From CALHVX01 sp964640725 (GTDB lineage: Bacteria > Pseudomonadota > Gammaproteobacteria > Pseudomonadales > Azotimanducaceae): a DNA stretch of 64,000 bases. The notes below the pieces were generated by a model. That model ran no database searches. It worked only from the letters and a program-made list of their open reading frames with translations, and had not been told where the DNA came from. The DNA lies in the NCBI GenBank assembly GCA_964640725.1, contig CAZXIJ010000014.1, forward strand, positions 48,512-112,511, given 5' to 3'. Below are positions 36,053 to 43,633 of the stretch, piece after piece; the first letter of the stretch is position 1, and every line of letters starts with the position of its first letter. A program made the translations under genes and the position numbers.

Positions 36053-36741
36053 GTGCCGACTTCGCGCCGGCCGGCCAGCCTTTCCGGGCCGAGTTTCGCC
36101 GCGCCCTCACGGAGCTGTTGGCGGCGCCCGCAGACGTGCTGAACCCGCTGGTCTTTCTATTCATCGGCGTCACCCTGTTCGCGATTGGTTTTGCCGGCGA
36201 TCCGGGCGTACTGGCCGCCTTTGCGCCGATTGTGATCTGGGTGCTGGTGCTATTGTCAGGTTTGTTGTCTCTGGATAGCCTGTACCAGCGCGATCTCGAA
36301 GACGGCAGCCTCGAGCAGTTTGTGTTGCTGGCAGAGCCTGGTTTTCTGGGCGTGTTGGGTAAGCTGGTTGCGCACTGGCTGGTCGTCGGCGGTGCCCTGT
36401 GCGTTGTGGCGCCGCTGGCTGCATTGTCCTTGAGCCTGCCGACGCAGGCGCTGTGGGTACTGTTTCTCACGTTGCTTGCCGGAACGCCGACTTTGACGCT
36501 GATTGGCAGCGTTGGCGCGGCGCTGACCGTCGGCCTGGGACGGAGCGGCATGCTGTTGGCGCTGCTGGTGCTGCCGTTTTACGTGCCGGTTCTCATCTTT
36601 GCCGCGAGCGCTGTCACGGCAGCCGTTGCGGGGCTGCCGCACAGTGCGGGGCTCTACTGGCTGGCGGCGACGGCGCTGCTGGCGCTGACTGTGGCGCCCT
36701 TCGCAGTTCAGGCCGCGCTGCGGATCGGCGCGGAGCCCTAG
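36049..36741 (+). CDS. ccmB: Haem exporter permease CcmB
   Basis: A 230-residue membrane protein with six hydrophobic helices. CcmB landmarks are FRAEFRRALTELLAAPADVLNPLVFLF split around the first helix, LDSLYQRDLEDGSLEQ, and a C-terminal helix bundle (LLALLVLPFYVPVLIFAASAV). The only in-frame start near the ccmA stop is TTG at 36049, overlapping the TGA of ccmA as TTGA. This implies translational coupling. CcmB is the membrane partner of CcmA in the CcmABCD complex. A 105-base gap separates it from ccmC, the longest within the operon. Confidence 0.93.
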   Translation: MSADFAPAGQPFRAEFRRALTELLAAPADVLNPLVFLFIGVTLFAIGFAGDPGVLAAFAPIVIWVLVLLSGLLSLDSLYQRDLEDGSLEQFVLLAEPGFLGVLGKLVAHWLVVGGALCVVAPLAALSLSLPTQALWVLFLTLLAGTPTLTLIGSVGAALTVGLGRSGMLLALLVLPFYVPVLIFAASAVTAAVAGLPHSAGLYWLAATALLALTVAPFAVQAALRIGAEP

Positions 36742-36846
36742 GGCACGGATTCGCGCGCGATTGGCGGTCAACTAGGGGATAATCCCTCGCAGACGAGATC
36801 AACAGACGCGCCCTCCACCCACGCAGACGGACGATCAGCAGCAACA

Positions 36847-37617
36847 GTGTCCTCTCAAACTCAATCAGCGCTCACCCGGCTCTGGCACCGGCTCGGCTCG
36901 CCGCGCTGGTTTCATGACATGACGGGCCCGTGGATGACCGGCTTTGGTGCCCTGGCCGTGGTCCTGCTCGGCGCGGGCACGCTTTGGGGCATGGGCTTCG
37001 CGCCGCCCGACTACCAGCAGGGCAACAGCTTTCGCATCATTTACCTGCACGTGCCGGCAGCCATCCTTGCCCAGTCCGTGTATCTGTTCATCGGGACCTC
37101 GGGCGTGCTGTTCCTGGTCTGGCGCATGAAGCTGGCTGATGTGGCCATGCAGGCCGCTGTGCCGTTCGGTATGTCGGTCGCGGCCCTGGCGCTCATTACC
37201 GGTGGGGTCTGGGGCAAGCCGACCTGGGGTGCCTGGTGGGTCTGGGATGCCCGCACCACCTCGACGCTGGTGCTGTTTTTCCTGTACTTCGGTCTCTACG
37301 CGCTGCGGCAATCGATTCCCCGGGCCGAGGCCGCTGGCCGAGCCTGCGCCGTGCTGGCCATTGTCGGCGTCATCAATATTCCGATCATCAAGTATTCGGT
37401 GGATTGGTGGCTGACCCTGCACCAGACCAGCACTTTTACGTTGACTGAGCGACCGGCCATGCCGGCTTCCATGTGGGCGCCCTTGCTGGTGAACGTGCTC
37501 GGGTTTTACGCGCTGTTCGGCTACCTGTTGCTGGGGCGCATGCGGCTGCTGATTCTGCAGCGCGAGGAACGCACTCGCTGGGTCCAGGAGCATCTGGGCC
37601 TGCAGGAGGCGCCATGA
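36847..37617 (+). CDS. ccmC: Haem lyase/handling protein CcmC
   Basis: A 256-residue protein with six transmembrane helices and the periplasmic tryptophan-rich signature GAWWVWDARTT, which contacts haem. Histidines in FRIIYLHVPAAI and WLTLHQTSTF fit the two axial ligands known in CcmC. It loads haem onto CcmE. The start is GTG 36847. It overlaps ccmD by four bases (ATGA). The 105 bases upstream contain no gene. Confidence 0.95.
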   Translation: MSSQTQSALTRLWHRLGSPRWFHDMTGPWMTGFGALAVVLLGAGTLWGMGFAPPDYQQGNSFRIIYLHVPAAILAQSVYLFIGTSGVLFLVWRMKLADVAMQAAVPFGMSVAALALITGGVWGKPTWGAWWVWDARTTSTLVLFFLYFGLYALRQSIPRAEAAGRACAVLAIVGVINIPIIKYSVDWWLTLHQTSTFTLTERPAMPASMWAPLLVNVLGFYALFGYLLLGRMRLLILQREERTRWVQEHLGLQEAP

Positions 37618-37877
37618 GCGGTTTTCAGTTCGATTCCCTGACCGCCTGGCTGGCCATGGACGGGCACGGCCCCTATGTCTGGTTTTGCGTCGTGCTGGTG
37701 CTGCTGTTCTTCGGCGGCAACGTGCTGGCGCTGCGCCTGGCCCGGCGGCGCTTTGCTCGAGACGCAGCGGCGCGCCGCCGGCGTGCCGACGCTCGGCACG
37801 GTGCCGAAGCTCGGCAGAGTGCGCAGGGCGACGCAGCGACCTCTGCCGCGGCGGCTTCCATTTCCGAGACAGGCTAA
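37614..37877 (+). CDS. ccmD: CcmD, small subunit of the haem exporter complex
   Basis: An 87-residue protein starting at the ATG of the ATGA overlap with ccmC. It has one membrane helix (YVWFCVVLVLLFFGGNVLAL) preceded by SLTAWLAMDGHG, which is typical of CcmD. An Arg/Ala-rich cytoplasmic tail (RRRFARDAAARRRRADARHG) follows and is somewhat longer than usual. CcmD is needed for release of holo-CcmE from the CcmABC complex. Confidence 0.9.
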   Translation: MSGFQFDSLTAWLAMDGHGPYVWFCVVLVLLFFGGNVLALRLARRRFARDAAARRRRADARHGAEARQSAQGDAATSAAAASISETG

Positions 37878-37892
37878 GGACCAGGAGTTCCC

Positions 37893-38345
37893 ATGCACCC
37901 GAAACGTCGCAACCGATTGCTGATCGTCTCTTTCGTGCTCCTCGGGGCCGGGGCCACCTTGGCGCTGGTTCTGAGTGCCCTGAACGAGAACCTGAACCTG
38001 TTTTACCCGCCCGACCAGGTTGCGAGCGGTCAGGCCCCGACGGATACCCGGATTCGCGCGGGCGGCATGGTCAAGGCCGGCACCGTAGAGCGCGACCCGA
38101 ACAGTCTCGAAGTGACCTTTGTGCTGTCGGACCTGGCTGGCAGCGACTTTACCGTGCGCTACAGCGGCATCCTGCCGGACCTGTTTCGAGAAGAGCAGGG
38201 CATTCTGGTTCAGGGGGAGCTGCGGGCGGATGGTCGCTTTGAAGCCGACGAGGTCCTGGCCAAGCACGACGAGAACTACATGCCGCCGGAGCTGACCGAT
38301 CTGGCGCAGGCCAACGGCGCCGGCAACCAGCAGGGCACGCCATGA
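37893..38345 (+). CDS. ccmE: Periplasmic haem chaperone CcmE
   Basis: A 150-residue protein with an N-terminal membrane anchor (LLIVSFVLLGAGATLALVL), an OB-fold domain (IRAGGMVKAGTV, FVLSDLAGSDFTVRYSGILPDLFREEQG split around it) and the haem-binding motif VLAKHDENYMPPE. Its histidine bonds haem covalently. It ferries haem from CcmC to the CcmFH lyase. It begins 15 bases after ccmD and overlaps ccmF by four bases. Confidence 0.96.
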   Translation: MHPKRRNRLLIVSFVLLGAGATLALVLSALNENLNLFYPPDQVASGQAPTDTRIRAGGMVKAGTVERDPNSLEVTFVLSDLAGSDFTVRYSGILPDLFREEQGILVQGELRADGRFEADEVLAKHDENYMPPELTDLAQANGAGNQQGTP

Positions 38346-40363
38346 TTGCAGAAGCCGGCCACGCAGCAGCGATTGTTGCCTTCCTCCTGGCCCTGCTGCT
38401 GACCGGGTCCGGCCTGCTCGCCGCAGCGCGCAACGACCCGCGGCTGGCGCGCAGCACAAATTTTCTGGCGGCCGGCCAGTGGGTTTTTGCGGCGGTGTCC
38501 TTCGCGCTGCTGACTGCCGCGTTCCTGCAGGACGATTTCACCGTGGCCTACGTCGCCCAGAACTCGAATAGCCTGCTGCCCTGGTACTTCAAGGTCAGCG
38601 CCGTCTGGGGCGCGCACGAGGGGTCCTTTCTGCTCTGGATTCTCGTGATGGCCAGCTGGCTGCTGGCCGTTGCGCTGCGCGGCGCTTACCTGCCGCTGGC
38701 GATTCGCACGCGGGTGCTGGGCGTGATGGGACTCATGCAAAGCGGCTTTCTCAGCTTTCTGCTGTTTACCAGCAACCCCTTCGAGCGCTTGCTGCCGCTG
38801 GCCCCCAGCGACGGCGCAGACCTGAATCCGCTGCTGCAGGACTTTGGCCTGATTGTGCATCCGCCGCTCCTCTATATCGGCTACGTGGGCTTTTCTGTTG
38901 CCTTTGCGTTTGCGGTGGCAGCGCTGCTGTCCGGTCGCCTCGACGCGGCCTGGGCGCGCTGGTCGCGGCCCTGGACGAATGTGGCCTGGGCGTTTCTGAC
39001 CGTCGGTATCGCGCTCGGCAGCTGGTGGGCCTACTACGAGCTGGGCTGGGGCGGCTGGTGGTTCTGGGACCCGGTGGAGAACGCATCCTTCATGCCCTGG
39101 TTGGTGGGCACGGCGCTCGTGCACTCGCTAGCCGTGAGCGAAAAGCGTGGCACCTTCAAAAGCTGGACCGTATTGCTGGCGCTGTCGGCCTTTAGCCTGA
39201 GCCTGCTCGGCGCGTTTATCGTGCGCAGCGGCGTGCTGACGTCCGTGCACGCCTTTGCGGTCGACCCCACCCGCGGGCTGTTCATTCTCGCGTTCCTGGG
39301 ACTGGTCGTCGGGGGCTCCCTGCTGCTGTACGCGCTGCGCGCGACGTTGATTCGCTCCTCGGCGAGCTATACCTGGCTCAGCCGGGAAGCCTTCATGCTG
39401 CTCAACAACCTGCTGCTGGTGGTCTCGCTGGCGGTGGTGCTGGCCGGAACACTGGCGCCGCTGATCTACGAGGCGGTGACCGGGGGCGACAAGATCAGCG
39501 TCGGCCCGCCGTACTTCAATCTGCTGTTTGTGCCGCTGATGGCCATGGTCGCGATCGCTCTTGGCATCTCGACCATGCTGCGCTGGAAGCGCACCGACGG
39601 CCGCTGGCTGTGGGGCCGTCTGCGGGTGCCGCTGATGCTCGCCGGGGTGCTCGGTCTGGCAGCGCCGTTGCTGCTGACGGGCACGCTGGACTGGCGCGTT
39701 GCGGTGACTGCGGCGCTCGGCCTCTGGGTCATCGCTGCGCAGCTGACCGACTGGTGGCGCGGTGGCCTTACGGGCCGTCCGGGCGCTTACGTCGGCATGG
39801 CGGTCGCGCACATCGGCTTTGCGGTCTGTCTGCTCGGCGCCGGCATCACGTCCCTGCTGTCCGTCGAGCGGGACGTGCGGATGGTGCCCGGGGACACCGT
39901 GGTCGTGGGCGATTATCGCTTTGCCTTTGCCGGCACCCAGCGGCACACGGGACCCAACTACCTGGCTGATCGCGGGGAGTTCACCATTACCCCGGCTGAC
40001 GCGGCGCCCAATGCCGCGGGCGTTCGCCTGACGCCAGAAAAGCGCCGCTACCTGGCTCGGAACAACGTCATGACCGAAGCCGCGATCGATGCGGGGCTGT
40101 TCGGAGACCTGTACGTCTCCCTTGGCGAGCCAGTTGATCCTTCGGCGGACGCCTGGGCCATCCGCATTCAGGTTAAGCCATTCGTCCGCTGGATCTGGCT
40201 GGGGGCGCTGCTCATGGCGCTGGGCGGCGTGATTGCCATCCTTGACCGGCGCTATCGCCGGCTGCGACGGCGCATCAACGAGCGCTCCGATAGAGCGCCC
40301 GAGCCGGGGGCAGCCGGGACTGGCCGCGCCGCCGGACTGGCCTCGGCGGAGCACTCGCCATGA
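38342..40363 (+). CDS. ccmF: Haem lyase CcmF
   Basis: A 673-residue polytopic protein. The haem-handling tryptophan-rich loop is ELGWGGWWFWDPVENASFMP. SVWGAHEG-like (KVSAVWGAHEGSFLLW) and HPPLLYIGYVGF are the other CcmF hallmarks. About 14-15 helices are visible, with a periplasmic domain near the C-terminus. With CcmH and CcmI it attaches haem to the CXXCH motifs of apocytochrome c. It overlaps both neighbours by four bases (ATGA). Confidence 0.96.
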   Translation: MIAEAGHAAAIVAFLLALLLTGSGLLAAARNDPRLARSTNFLAAGQWVFAAVSFALLTAAFLQDDFTVAYVAQNSNSLLPWYFKVSAVWGAHEGSFLLWILVMASWLLAVALRGAYLPLAIRTRVLGVMGLMQSGFLSFLLFTSNPFERLLPLAPSDGADLNPLLQDFGLIVHPPLLYIGYVGFSVAFAFAVAALLSGRLDAAWARWSRPWTNVAWAFLTVGIALGSWWAYYELGWGGWWFWDPVENASFMPWLVGTALVHSLAVSEKRGTFKSWTVLLALSAFSLSLLGAFIVRSGVLTSVHAFAVDPTRGLFILAFLGLVVGGSLLLYALRATLIRSSASYTWLSREAFMLLNNLLLVVSLAVVLAGTLAPLIYEAVTGGDKISVGPPYFNLLFVPLMAMVAIALGISTMLRWKRTDGRWLWGRLRVPLMLAGVLGLAAPLLLTGTLDWRVAVTAALGLWVIAAQLTDWWRGGLTGRPGAYVGMAVAHIGFAVCLLGAGITSLLSVERDVRMVPGDTVVVGDYRFAFAGTQRHTGPNYLADRGEFTITPADAAPNAAGVRLTPEKRRYLARNNVMTEAAIDAGLFGDLYVSLGEPVDPSADAWAIRIQVKPFVRWIWLGALLMALGGVIAILDRRYRRLRRRINERSDRAPEPGAAGTGRAAGLASAEHSP

Positions 40364-40902
40364 GCCGGCTGGGGCTGTTTGTGCCGCTGCTGGTGTTCGG
40401 CCTGATCATTGGTTTTGGTTACGCCGGTTTCAGCCTCAACGATCCGCACTCGCTGCCTTCGGCGTTGCTGGAAAAGCCGTTTCCGGAATTTTCCGGGCCG
40501 GGCCTGACCGATCCGGAGCGCACGCTCAGCAAGGCCGACCTGCTGGGCAGCCCGGTGCTGGTCAACGTCTGGGCCACCTGGTGTCCGACCTGCCGCGCCG
40601 AGCACGAAGAGCTGAACCGGCTCAAACGCGAGCATGGCCTGCGCATCGTTGGCGTCAACTACAAGGACGATGCGGGCAAGGCGCTGCGCTGGCTGGCGGA
40701 ACTGGGCGACCCCTACGAGTTCAACGTGCAGGATCCGGACGGCAGCCTGGGCGTCGAGCTCGGCGTCTACGGGGCACCGGAGAGCTTTCTGCTCGATGCC
40801 CAGGGCGTGATTCGCTACAAGCGCGTTGGAGACGTCAACCCCCGGGTCTGGCGGGACGAAATCGAACCGCTGCTGCGGGCGATTCGGGACGCGTCGACAT
40901 GA
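40360..40902 (+). CDS. ccmG: Thiol:disulfide oxidoreductase CcmG (DsbE)
   Basis: A 180-residue membrane-anchored thioredoxin. The N-terminal anchor is LFVPLLVFGLIIGFGYAGF, the active site NVWATWCPTCRAEH (WCPTC), and the family insert with YGAPESFLLDAQG includes the cis-proline. It reduces the CXXCH cysteines of apocytochrome c or CcmH before haem attachment. It overlaps ccmF and ccmH by four bases each. Confidence 0.96.
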   Translation: MSRLGLFVPLLVFGLIIGFGYAGFSLNDPHSLPSALLEKPFPEFSGPGLTDPERTLSKADLLGSPVLVNVWATWCPTCRAEHEELNRLKREHGLRIVGVNYKDDAGKALRWLAELGDPYEFNVQDPDGSLGVELGVYGAPESFLLDAQGVIRYKRVGDVNPRVWRDEIEPLLRAIRDAST

Positions 40903-41378
40903 CGCGTCATCGAGTCACGCTGCTGCTGCTGGGCGCATTGCTGTGTGTCTCGCAGGGCGCAGCCTGGAGCGCGAACCCGGTGGACGTGTTTGCCTTCGAG
41001 ACGCCGGCCCAGGAGGCACGCTATCGAGCTCTGATTGCCGAGTTCCGGTGTCCGAAGTGTTTGAACACCAATTTGCTCGGCTCTGATGCGCCCATTGCCC
41101 AGGATCTGCGCCGCACAGTGCATCGCCTGGCGATCGCCGAGGGGCGCAGCGACGAGGAAGTCCGGGAGTTCCTGCAGACGCGCTACGGCGACTTCGTGCT
41201 TTACAGCCCGCCGGTCCGCCCGGGAACCTATCTGCTGTGGTTCGGCCCCGGCGTCCTGTTGCTGATCAGTTTCTGGGTGCTGCGTCGGACGGTTCGCAAC
41301 GCCGCGCGGCGCGAGCCGGCGCTGTCCGGCGACGACCAGGCCCGGCTCGATGCTTTGCTGCGGGACGACGCCTCATGA
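40899..41378 (+). CDS. ccmH: CcmH (short form, CcmL-like) apocytochrome c thiol reductase
   Basis: A 159-residue protein with a signal peptide (LLLLGALLCVSQGAAWSA), the redox motif AEFRCPKCLNTNLLGSDA (the LRCxxC motif, with Phe in place of Leu), a three-helix bundle and a C-terminal membrane helix (WFGPGVLLLISFWVLRRTV). It corresponds to the N-terminal half of E. coli CcmH; the TPR half is encoded separately by the next gene, as in many Gammaproteobacteria. Confidence 0.94.
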   Translation: MTRHRVTLLLLGALLCVSQGAAWSANPVDVFAFETPAQEARYRALIAEFRCPKCLNTNLLGSDAPIAQDLRRTVHRLAIAEGRSDEEVREFLQTRYGDFVLYSPPVRPGTYLLWFGPGVLLLISFWVLRRTVRNAARREPALSGDDQARLDALLRDDAS

Positions 41379-42712
41379 CCCCCTGGATCCTTGCCGCGAT
41401 GATCGCGGCCGGCGCCGTGCTCTTTGTGTTGCCCCCATGGCTGCGCCGGAGCGCGGTCCGGAGCAACACCACGGGACGTATCGACACCCTCAAGCTGCTG
41501 CATCGCGCCCGGCGCGAAGAGTTGCAGGCCGATGCCGAGCGCGGCGTGCTGGCACCGGAAGACCTGGCGCCGGCGCTTGCCGAGCTGGACGCGACGCTGC
41601 TGCGGGAGGTGGACGCTCTGAACGCCCAGGCGGCGGAGCTGGCGCCGGCTGAGCGCGCCGATGCCCCGGCAACCGCGGGAGCTGCCCGGCCCCTGCTGAC
41701 CGGCCTGGCCCTGACTGCGGCCGTGTTTGCCGGAACTTTGTGGCTCTACGGCCTGCTGGGCGAGCCACAGGCGCCGGAGCTCGCCCAGGCCGCCGATCTG
41801 CTGCAGCTCGAGGAGTCCGACACGGCAGCGCTGCGAGACTGGCAGGACGTGCTCAGCGACCGCGTGGCCCGACGTCCGGATGACGCCAAGAGTCGGTACC
41901 TGCTGGGCCACGTGGCCCTCAAGCAGCGTCGTTACACCGCTGCGGCCGCCGCCTTCGAAAGCGCCGCCGCCGCCCACGGGCAGGCGGACCCCAACATCGA
42001 ACTGTACCTGCTGCAGGCGCGGTTCCTGGCCGCAGACGGCAAGCTGGATGCCGACACCCGCGCCCTGGCCGAGCGCCTGATCGCGCAGCGGCCCGGGATG
42101 GCCGCGCTGTATGAGGTGCTGGCCATCGACGCCTTTAATCGCGGCGACTTTGCCGCTGCGGTATCGGTGCTCAACCGGGCGCTCGCCCAGCCGCTGCCTG
42201 CGGCCCAGCGCGCCTCGTTCCAGGCGGGCCTGGCCCAGGCCCGAAGCCGCCTTGGCCTGCCGGCGCAGGCCGAGCCGGGGCCCAGCGTTGCTGGGATCCC
42301 GAATGGGTCCCCGAATGGGTCCCCGAACGGGTCCCCGAATGGGTCCCCGGAAGCGCCCGCTGCGGCTGCGGCGGGCCCGGCGATCGACGTGACCATCAAG
42401 GGTCTCGACTCGGTGCCCGCAGAGCGCACCCTGTTTGTGATTGCCCGGCCGCCGGGGGGCGGCATGCCCTATGCGGTCGTGCGCCGTCCAGGCCCGGACT
42501 TTCCGGCGCAGGTCCGGCTGGACGATCTGGTCAGTATGAACCCGGCGGCGCCGCTCTCCAGCGCCCCGGCGGTCGAGGTGATCGTGCGCGCGAGCGTGAC
42601 CGGTACGGCGCGCCGCAGCCCGGATGACTGGCAGTGGTCTTCCAAGACCCTGTCTTTCGCCGACGGACAGCGCCAGCACAGCCTGGTCGCGGAGCTCAGC
42701 CCCCCGGGCTAG
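41375..42712 (+). CDS. ccmI: CcmI, TPR-containing apocytochrome c chaperone
   Basis: A 445-residue protein with two N-terminal membrane helices (WILAAMIAAGAVLFVLPPWL and LLTGLALTAAVFAGTLWLYG) enclosing a cytoplasmic loop. TPR repeats follow (SRYLLGHVALKQRRYTAAAAAF, YEVLAIDAFNRGDFAAAVSVL), then an NGSP x4 linker and a C-terminal beta domain (RTLFVIARPPGGGMPYAVVRR). CcmI presents apocytochrome c to the CcmFH lyase. The linker between TPR and C-terminal domain is made of four exact tetrapeptide repeats, which is unusual. The gene is the last of the ccm operon; a regulator gene follows after about 140 bases. Confidence 0.93.
   Translation: MTPWILAAMIAAGAVLFVLPPWLRRSAVRSNTTGRIDTLKLLHRARREELQADAERGVLAPEDLAPALAELDATLLREVDALNAQAAELAPAERADAPATAGAARPLLTGLALTAAVFAGTLWLYGLLGEPQAPELAQAADLLQLEESDTAALRDWQDVLSDRVARRPDDAKSRYLLGHVALKQRRYTAAAAAFESAAAAHGQADPNIELYLLQARFLAADGKLDADTRALAERLIAQRPGMAALYEVLAIDAFNRGDFAAAVSVLNRALAQPLPAAQRASFQAGLAQARSRLGLPAQAEPGPSVAGIPNGSPNGSPNGSPNGSPEAPAAAAAGPAIDVTIKGLDSVPAERTLFVIARPPGGGMPYAVVRRPGPDFPAQVRLDDLVSMNPAAPLSSAPAVEVIVRASVTGTARRSPDDWQWSSKTLSFADGQRQHSLVAELSPPG
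42301..42348 (+). repeat. Four 12-bp tandem repeats encoding (NGSP)4 within ccmI
   Basis: The unit GAATGGGTCCCC is repeated four times without spacing (third copy GAACGGGTCCCC). It stays in frame and encodes Asn-Gly-Ser-Pro four times. The same sequence, inverted, borders the assembly gap at 2650. Length variation by multiples of 12 would leave ccmI in frame. Confidence 0.9.
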
Positions 42713-42853
42713 GCCAGCGCCCGGAACCCTGGCTGGGCCCGGCAGCGCGCTGGCCGCAGGCCCCAGGGCGGGTTTCGAAGGTCCCTGGGGAACCTCCTTG
42801 TCCGGCCGATGGTCGAACAGCCCATGAGCAGGGCAGACCAGGAGCAACCTATC

Positions 42854-43504
42854 GTGATCGCGGGCAAACAGAGCACTACCGAGTGGGTCGTCAATCAGCT
42901 GGGACGAGAGATCATCCAGGCTGAGCGTCCGGGCGGTACCCGGCTACAGGAACTCACGCTGGCTCGGCAGCTGGGCGTGTCCCGGGGGTCTGTGCGCGAG
43001 GCGTTGCTGGTTCTGCAGCGGCAGCAGCTGATCGACATCCTGCCGCGTCGCGGAGCCATTGTCCGAGAATTTAATGAAGATGAAATCTTCGAATTTTCAG
43101 AAATTTACACCGACCTTCAAAAAAGATTGTTCAGATCTTTGTGCCGGCTTCCCGCGGATGTCGCCGAGGCCTTGAGCGAAGTCATCGAGGCCAAGCGCCA
43201 GGCTGTGGCCGATGGTGATCGTGCGGCTGCAACCTTCACCACCGAGCGCTTCATCGAGATCTTGAGCGAGTTCGGGCGCAACCATTACCTGGTGACGCTG
43301 GTGCGCACCCTCGCGCCGGTGCGCCTGCGGCTGGCTTTTCGGGCCAGCGGCAACCCGAACTTCGACCCGCAGGACGATCTGCGTTTTCATCAGGCGCTGC
43401 AGCAGGCGCTGCGCGAGCGCGACAGCGACCGGCTTGACGAGCTGATCGATGCGCAGGCGCGGCGCGAGCGGCAGCTGATCTCGCGCTGCGACGCCAGTCG
43501 CTGA
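42854..43504 (+). CDS. GntR-family transcriptional regulator with FCD-type domain
   Basis: About 216 residues from GTG 42854, which has AGGAG nine bases upstream. In-frame ATGs at 42809 and 42824 lack a good ribosome site. The N-terminal winged helix (GGTRLQELTLARQLGVSRGSVREALLVLQRQQ in two parts, PRRGAIVREF) is a GntR DNA-binding domain. The C-terminal helical part looks like FCD (ERFIEILSEFGRNHYLVTLV, DLRFHQALQQALRERDSDRLDELI). A GntR gene upstream of smc-zipA-ligA is a known gammaproteobacterial arrangement; its ligand is unknown to me. An AT-rich coding patch in the middle is described separately. Confidence 0.85.
   Translation: MIAGKQSTTEWVVNQLGREIIQAERPGGTRLQELTLARQLGVSRGSVREALLVLQRQQLIDILPRRGAIVREFNEDEIFEFSEIYTDLQKRLFRSLCRLPADVAEALSEVIEAKRQAVADGDRAAATFTTERFIEILSEFGRNHYLVTLVRTLAPVRLRLAFRASGNPNFDPQDDLRFHQALQQALRERDSDRLDELIDAQARRERQLISRCDASR
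43066..43140 (+). other. AT-rich, palindrome-containing patch inside the GntR gene
   Basis: About 75 bases that I count at under 30% GC, within a gene and region that are otherwise clearly GC-rich. Codons rare in the neighbourhood cluster here (AGA twice, TTG twice, TCA, TCT, CTT). Two inverted repeats lie inside: GAAGAT-gaa-ATCTTC at 43076-43090, and AAAGAT-7-ATCTTT at 43122-43140. The frame is intact (NEDEIFEFSEIYTDLQKRLF). Confidence 0.75.
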
Positions 43505-43633
43505 GCGCGCGGGCGCAAACGACTTCGGGCAGTAAAAAAACGGCGCTTCCGCGCTTTCGCTGTTACGAAGGAAAACTTTTTGCTTTAAACTTGCCTGAAC
43601 TTCCTGGACGGGCTCGCGCGCCGTATTTCTTAG
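43505..43633 (+). promoter_or_regulatory. Leader region of smc
   Basis: A 129-base gap between the GntR regulator and smc. It is AT-rich in its middle (about 43533-43600). TTTAAA with an upstream TTACGA about 15 bases away could be a promoter for smc, but the match is weak. No strong Shine-Dalgarno precedes the smc ATG at 43634. Confidence 0.3.

Noticed and set aside
42301..42348. Short direct repeats considered as a CRISPR array
   Set aside because: Units are 12 bases, contiguous, without spacers, and in frame within ccmI. No cas genes are near.
35378..42712. ccmABCDEFGHI as a candidate novel system
   Set aside because: Gene order and motifs are those of the classical System I cytochrome c maturation operon. 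Only the ccmI linker is unusual.
43534..43560. A-run with adjacent GCGC stems upstream of smc considered as a minus-strand terminator
   Set aside because: No minus-strand gene ends there, and the pairing is short and imperfect.
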